From Stromatinia cepivora (Eukaryota > Ascomycota > Leotiomycetes > Helotiales > Sclerotiniaceae), in NCBI GenBank assembly GCA_014898415.1, contig RCTD01000006.1, positions 124,001 through 188,000 of the forward strand: 64,000 nucleotides of DNA, written 5' to 3'. Positions within the stretch are counted from its first letter, which is position 1. Every line of letters starts with the position of its first letter. The translations under genes were made by a program, and so were the position numbers. Shown here piece after piece: positions 58,799 through 64,000 of this stretch. Under the pieces are notes generated by a model. The model did no database searches, was not told where the DNA came from, and was given only the letters and a program-made list of their open reading frames with translations.

Positions 58799-59896
58799 AT
58801 GGCAGCAGCAAAAAGAACCATAGATTCCTTCTTCAAACCGCCAGCAAAGAGATCCCGAGTATCAGAATCGGCAACTCCAGAAGAGAAGTCAAAAGGAGAG
58901 AAATCTTACACTATGAGTATTATACCACACAAAACCTTCATCTTCTCCATTAACCAATGAAGGAACGCGAATTCACGCGTCACTCGACATACCTATTTCT
59001 AATACCGTATTTTCCGTCATCTATATCCTCGGAGCTGTCATCTCCTCCATCCACGATTGCCAAAGAAATAAACGATCAAGCTGACCTTGACCTTCTTTAC
59101 TTCGAGCCTTATATTCCTAAATATCTGGAACGCCAAGTGTTTCAATTTCTTCGTTCAGAGTTGCCTTTTTATCGTGTGGAGTATGATATTAATCGAGGTG
59201 GAATATCGACTCATATCAAAACCCCAAGGTAGCCAATCCGTTCTTTGAATGCAAGCCAATCACTAACACTTGAGAAGATGGACTACGGTGTTTGGTCTCG
59301 ACGAGACATCAAGATTTAATGATATTGGAGAAGTCATCGATACCACTAGCGGCAAGAAAGTCGAGAAAGAGCGATATTCTATCAAATATCCACCTAGACC
59401 AATCCCAAAATGTTTAGACGATTTACGACTTTCAACCGAAGCGGCAACGGGTTGCAAGTTCAACTTCTGTCTCGTCAACTATTATGCATCCGGTTCTGAT
59501 TCGATCTCATATCATAGTGACGATGAAAGGTTTCTAGGTCCACTACCGGCTATTGCAAGTTTTTCGCTTGGAGCAAGGAGAGATTTTGTCATGAAACATA
59601 AACTTATACCGCCGAATGATAATGCTCCTCCTCCACCGGAAACTAAACCTATTAAGCTGCCACTTGCAAGCGGGGACATGATATTGATGCGAGGTAGAAC
59701 ACAGGCAAATTGGCTTCATTCCATCCCCAAACGAGCAGGGAAGAATGCTGACGATGGAGGGAGAATCAACATTACCTTTAGACGTGCTATAGTAAAAAGT
59801 GGGACGGAGAACTACTATAATTATAATGTCGGCACTGGACCTGTGTATAAATGGGATAACATCCTGAGGGAAATGAGAATATGGAAAGAATCATAG
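58799..59896 (+). CDS. AlkB-type DNA/RNA dioxygenase (ALKBH2/3-like)
   Basis: Fe(II)/2-oxoglutarate dioxygenase predicted to remove methyl lesions such as 1-methyladenine and 3-methylcytosine. Proposed exons 58,799-58,858, 58,963-59,228 and 59,278-59,896 give 314 residues. The last intron (49 nt, branch CACTAAC) is well supported; the first (104 nt, GTATCA donor, GAAG acceptor) is weaker, and the sequence after 58,858 stays open and protein-like to about 58,915. A start at 58,957 is the alternative. Core elements are LPFYRVEYDINRGG, TTVFGLDETSRF, the iron-binding H-x-D in SYHSDDERFLG, the second ligand histidine in NWLHSIPKR and the 2-oxoglutarate arginines in GGRINITFRR. The first exon has a PCNA-box-like KRTIDSFFKPPAKR. 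Confidence 0.83.
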
Positions 59897-59957
59897 TTGG
59901 ATTGCTCTTCGCCCACCATTCCAATTTGTACACTCTCGTATTATAATGGCAACTAAT

Positions 59958-61147
59958 CTATCTTCCGAACCTCATCTGCGCGTTTCCATAGTTGTATAGC
60001 GCTTGCAAGAAAACTTGATATCCAACTCCGTGATTATCTTGCACGTGAAAAATTTCTGTGAGGCGTAATTGCCATGGTGGGTATCCGGATAGCTCAACAG
60101 TTGGTCCAAATAATATCAAAAGATTCGGCTCTCCCATGATACTTTCTGTGATTTCAGCATCAATGAGCTCTTGGCTGACATCATTGGGCTCAATTTTCCC
60201 TCGCTGGGACATCTCTGTTAGTGTTTTGGTTAGGTCAACGAGTGAATCTCGGCCATCCTCGGTCGAAAGAAGCAGGACCGAAATATGCTGTAGAGAGCCA
60301 GGAAGTGTATCAGTGGTCGAGGTAGCTGATGAGGATTCCATAGACGGGACATGGGGAGCTCTCATAGATAATGCCGGATGGTCCGGTCCAAAATATGAGG
60401 CCAGCTTTCTCACTACGGCTCGATGCGTCGCCGGTATATAACCCTTCAGTATTCCTATATTCCATCATTAGAACGTGCCCCTACACATCTATGTTCCCAT
60501 AATGTAATCACATACCGGTCTTTTCATACACCGACAACATTGGAATTCCTACACATGCACACCATGCCGTGATCTCTGCTACCTCATCAACCAAAGCCTC
60601 CAGTCCCGCTCCTCCTCTTGCCCCATCCTCCAGATTCAATATCACACTAACATGTTCGGGTAATCTCTCTAGCCCCTTCACATCTTTCTGTATCAATCCT
60701 GGCGTCCGATGATGATAAAATAAAATCGCAAATATGCGGTCCTTTACGGCATGATATGCTTGTCTCAATCTAATGTACAATGAAAATATTGCATGTACAA
60801 CAGCATAAACTAAAGCGTGCAATTGAAGACGAAAAAAATTGCGAATACCAAGGTGAGAGCGGGATTTTGGAGCTGATGATTTGGACTTCGACTTCGATTT
60901 GGACCTGGATTGGCTTTTGATTGATGATGATCGCGATGGTAGATCGGAAGGGAGTAATGGCTAAAGGTTGGTACAGCATCAATAAGTGGGCGAATGAATT
61001 AGATGGGTAGCTAGCTGCAGGTACACAATACAGGGTGAAATTAGAACTTACCTCGATAAGCTTGCGTCGTTCCTCTGCTGTTAATAAGGTATGACCGCCT
61101 TTTGCATCTTCGCGGTACGCTTCAAGAGCTTTAGATTTGCTAGTCAT
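59958..61147 (-). CDS. NUS1: NUS1, dehydrodolichyl diphosphate synthase subunit
   Basis: ER-membrane subunit (Nogo-B receptor family) that with the cis-prenyltransferase Rer2/Srt1 makes the dolichol precursor for N-glycosylation. 345 residues. Exons 61,147-61,052, 60,960-60,516 and 60,454-59,958; introns 91 and 61 nt. A basic SKSKSKSK stretch precedes a hydrophobic segment (LVYAVVHAIFSLYIRL), then PEHVSVILNLED, EITAWCACVGIPMLSVYEKTG and GYIPATHRAVVRKL. The C-terminal half contains LLILFGPTVELSGYPPWQLRLTE and ends in a conserved RxG motif (RFG-R), needed in this family for catalysis by the complex. Stop codon is 61 nt from the AlkB-like gene's stop. Confidence 0.93.
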
Positions 61148-61405
61148 GTTGATAGCGACACAAGGAGTACAAAGGATCCAGGGTAGTTGATAGAAAGTTG
61201 AGGAGAGAAGTGTCCTAAATTATTTCTAGGACCTTGGAAGGCTGGAATTCAATACGAGGCCACGAATTTTGAGGGTCCACAAGTCTCAACGTCCAAGTGA
61301 GGCTGAGGCTTCCGTGCCTCCGATAGCCCCCTGCTAGTCGACCGCTGATACATTATTCCAATAAGTCAAGACACACTTCACATACGAGCTTCATGAACTT
61401 CAAGT
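61148..61405. other. Divergent promoter region, NUS1 and SEC10
   Basis: 258 nt between divergent start codons of two secretory-pathway genes; promoters must overlap. No credible frame. Confidence 0.55.
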
Positions 61406-64000
61406 ATGGCCTCTCTTAATAGTGGCTCGGTGAGATCATTATATCCAAAAGGGCCAAGCTTTACACTGGAAAACTTTTCAAATAAGGACTTCATCGTAAG
61501 AGATTTTGTGGAAGAGCTATCCGAAAGTGCAATTCCGATAAACAGGCGTTCTGGACCAGCTCAGCCTGCATTCGATGCCAAACCATTCATAAGGACATTT
61601 GAAAGTATTTTCACCCAGTAACTCGATAGTCTGTATTCCAAAATGCTGATGAAAATTCCAGGTGCCCTACAACAACTTGCGACACTTTCAGATGAGCTAG
61701 AGGAAAAGGAAACAGACCTCCTCACATCTGTTCGGCGGGCCGAGATACAGCATGATCAAACATTAGATACTTTAGGGCGGAAGCTGGATGAGTCTATTGA
61801 TTCTTTTGAGTCACTCGATATAACACTAAATAATCCTAATGGCACCAACGGCGCAACTATGGATCGATATGGGCGGCCAGAGGGGGGGGGAAATATTGCG
61901 GTGCAAATTGGAGAAAGGCTGGAGGACTTAGACAAGCAGAGACGACGTGCGATGGATGCCAACTTCTTGATACAATGCTGGATAGAAGTCAGCGAGAACG
62001 GGTCCCTCATATCTTTGGAGGATATGATCAGGCGGCAAGGCGGAGGAGAGAATAAGGTTAGATCTGCTGTTATCGCCAGGCAGCTCATGCGCATGAGCCA
62101 GAGACTAGATCCGGCATCTTGGGCCAATGGTTCGAAAAAAGTCAACGGAGTTACAAATGGTGCTGTTGGAAACAAAGGCCATAATACTAGGGAAATCATA
62201 GAGAAGTTCTCGGAGACCTTAGAAAAGGATCTGTTAAAACAGTTTGACAACAGTTATCGACGGCAGAACTTTGATGATATGCTCGAGTGTGCAAAGGTTC
62301 TGCACGACTTCAATGGTGGATCTAGTGTCATTGGTACATTTGTCAATCAGCATCAATTTTTCATCGACCGAAGTCAACTCATTGCAGAGGAGGTCACAAC
62401 CGATAATGAGACGTGGGAAATGTTGGCTGATCCTGACTCTGAACCTCCCGGGGTTGAACCTAGCTTACAGTCTCTCATTGATGAAATCAGAGCTGTCATG
62501 CAAGAGGAATCTTTCATTATCAAACGGGCGTTTCCATTTTATGAAGTTGTCCTCATCAAATTTATCCAGCGCATATTTCAGCAATCTATTCAGCAGCGTC
62601 TAGAGATGGTTCTTGAAAAGGCAGACACTATTTCTTCTCTAGCCTTCCTTCGATCGTTACATGCCTCCAGGACTTATATTAATAGCTTAATTGAAGACCT
62701 CAAAGCGCACGGTCTTACAGAGCATCCCGAACCTTGCACAGCGCAAACTGCACAAAGTCTAGATCAGCAATTAGACGAACTATTCGTCCCATATCTGGTT
62801 GGAAACTCGTACATCGATCGGGAGAGGAAAAGTCTAGAAGAACTTTTCTCTTCATTACTCTTCAAGTTCACTATTTACCACTCACGCCGAAAGAAGGTTC
62901 CAACAGGTTTCATGGCTTCTTTGGCTCAACAGGGAAGTCAACTTTTATCATCGGCAAAGGATGCGTACATCGATCGCCTTGACTCATCTGAGCTCACTCC
63001 GACTCAGAAGGCTATGATGTTACGTGTTGCTGGTCTCAGGGATCTTGATAACAATAAGAATGAAATTGAAGTCACAGACGAAGATGGTGTGATCAGTGTC
63101 GCAAATGCCAAACGTATGCTTAAATGGCTCGCAGAAGGTGTGCGGCGAGCGTTGGAGATGGGAAGTGGAAGCGACACGCCTAAAGATGTCTCAGCTCTTC
63201 TGAATCTCCTGCTCAGCAGCATGGGTGAGGTGTATATCGAAACAGCTCTCGAGGCTGCTGCCGATCAAGCCGCCGCTCAAGAAAATATCAAAACCGAGCC
63301 TGATTTGGCCTACCTTCCTTGGGTGCAACCCGCGGTCATCATTACAAACATCATGTCACGCTTCATTAATACGGTACTCATACGCCTTGCAGAAACAAAT
63401 ACCACTGTTCGACGTGGAATGGAGTCACAAACTAAAGCAAGTGTGGAGAAAATTGAAAAGAAGGCTAACGATGTCATGCGCAGTACCATTACAGTGGTAT
63501 TGAATTGGATCACGAGGTTGTTGGCAGGCCAGAAAAAAACAGATTTTCGACCGAAGGATAGTGATCTCGGCTCGATCGAAACGTTACAAACCACGACCTG
63601 TCTTGCTATATGCAACTTTCTCCAGCGCGTGGCTAAAAACGCTGCGCAAGCTGTTGATGGACAAAACCTCGAGGTGTTTAGCTGTGAGCTGGCGATCAGT
63701 ATTCGAGACATGCTGTTCGAACACTTCAAAAAGTTTCAAGTGAATGCTACTGGTGGTTTGATGGTTACGAAAGATATTTCAAGCTATGTGTCCGCGCTGA
63801 AAGATTGGCCTTTAACGAAAGATATCATTATTGAAGTTGAGATCCTCAGCGACATTGGCAATTTGTTCATTGTCGGGGCAGAAGCTCTTAAAGAAAAATC
63901 GAGAGCTGTACTTGCTAGCGGTGCCAGCAAGAAGTTGCAAAAGGCAGACTTCAAAGCTTTTGTATTGAAGAGAGACGATTCGGGTAGCGTAGGAGTTCAA
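61406..64000 (+). CDS. SEC10: Exocyst complex component SEC10, 3' end outside window
   Basis: Subunit of the exocyst, which tethers post-Golgi vesicles at growth sites of the plasma membrane. Exon 61,406-61,604, intron 61,605-61,661 (57 nt), then a frame open from 61,662 to the window end: 846 codons so far, close to the full length of about 870 in yeast. Recognisable parts are GPSFTLENFSNKDFIVRDFVE at the start, an early coiled coil (LSDELEEKETDLLTSVRRAE), QCWIEVSENGSL, MSQRLDPASW, FDNSYRRQNFDDMLECAKVL, FNGGSSVIGTFVNQHQFFID, and the helical-rod domain through FLQRVAKNAAQAVDG and EHFKKFQVNATGGLMVTKD. No internal stop. The gene is cut, not broken. Confidence 0.93.

Noticed and set aside
58859..58962. 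Frameshift in the AlkB-like gene
   Set aside because: A GT-AG intron restores the frame with an intact total length, so an intron is the simpler reading, though not proven.

Overview
The window is nuclear DNA of a filamentous ascomycete. The evidence is short introns of about 45-110 nt with GTATGT/GTAAGT-type donors and CTAAC-like branch sites, a Zn2Cys6 regulator, fungal forms of SIL1, REG1, PSO2 and NUS1, and a fungal complex I 17.8 kDa subunit. The general feel of the proteins suggests a Leotiomycete of the Botrytis/Sclerotinia type, but that is an impression and not a database result.

Layout. 1-5.8 kb is gene-poor, with only doubtful open frames. A PHO84-family phosphate permease lies at 5.9-7.9 kb, followed by another gene-poor stretch to 12.8 kb. 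12.8-16.2 kb holds ribosomal protein uS19 (RPS15), stalk protein P2 and the histone chaperone SPT2. A Zn2Cys6 factor, cystathionine gamma-lyase and an HSL-type esterase follow to 23.5 kb. 23.9-30.5 kb is a decayed, partly AT-rich compartment: a 323-bp TA-flanked inverted-repeat element, a protein-kinase-like gene with three in-frame stops, and a membrane-protein gene with three frame breaks and one stop.

30.6-43.6 kb is dense and housekeeping: NUFIP1-like snoRNP assembly factor, RNA polymerase III subunit RPC25, complex I 17.8 kDa subunit, a small chromodomain protein, SIL1, LSM2 and PSO2/SNM1. 43.6-47.6 kb is repeat-rich intergenic DNA. The PP1 regulatory subunit REG1 sits at 47.6-49.4 kb, and about 7.4 kb without an intact gene follows upstream of it, containing at least one decayed spliced gene. 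56.8-64 kb is compact again: TRM5, an AlkB-type dioxygenase, NUS1 and SEC10 (cut by the window end) in alternating orientations.

No operon-like pathway is visible. The genes are mostly independent housekeeping functions (translation, RNA processing, DNA repair, ER folding and glycosylation, exocytosis), often as divergent pairs that could share promoters. I found no clear new multi-gene system. The most interesting material is the decayed compartment, whose stop codons fit C-to-T mutation of the repeat-induced-point-mutation (RIP) type, a small chromodomain gene wedged between two housekeeping genes, and several genes whose coding sequence starts with a 6-18 nt exon. Exon boundaries were read by eye; for the well-supported multi-exon genes the summed coding length is a multiple of three.
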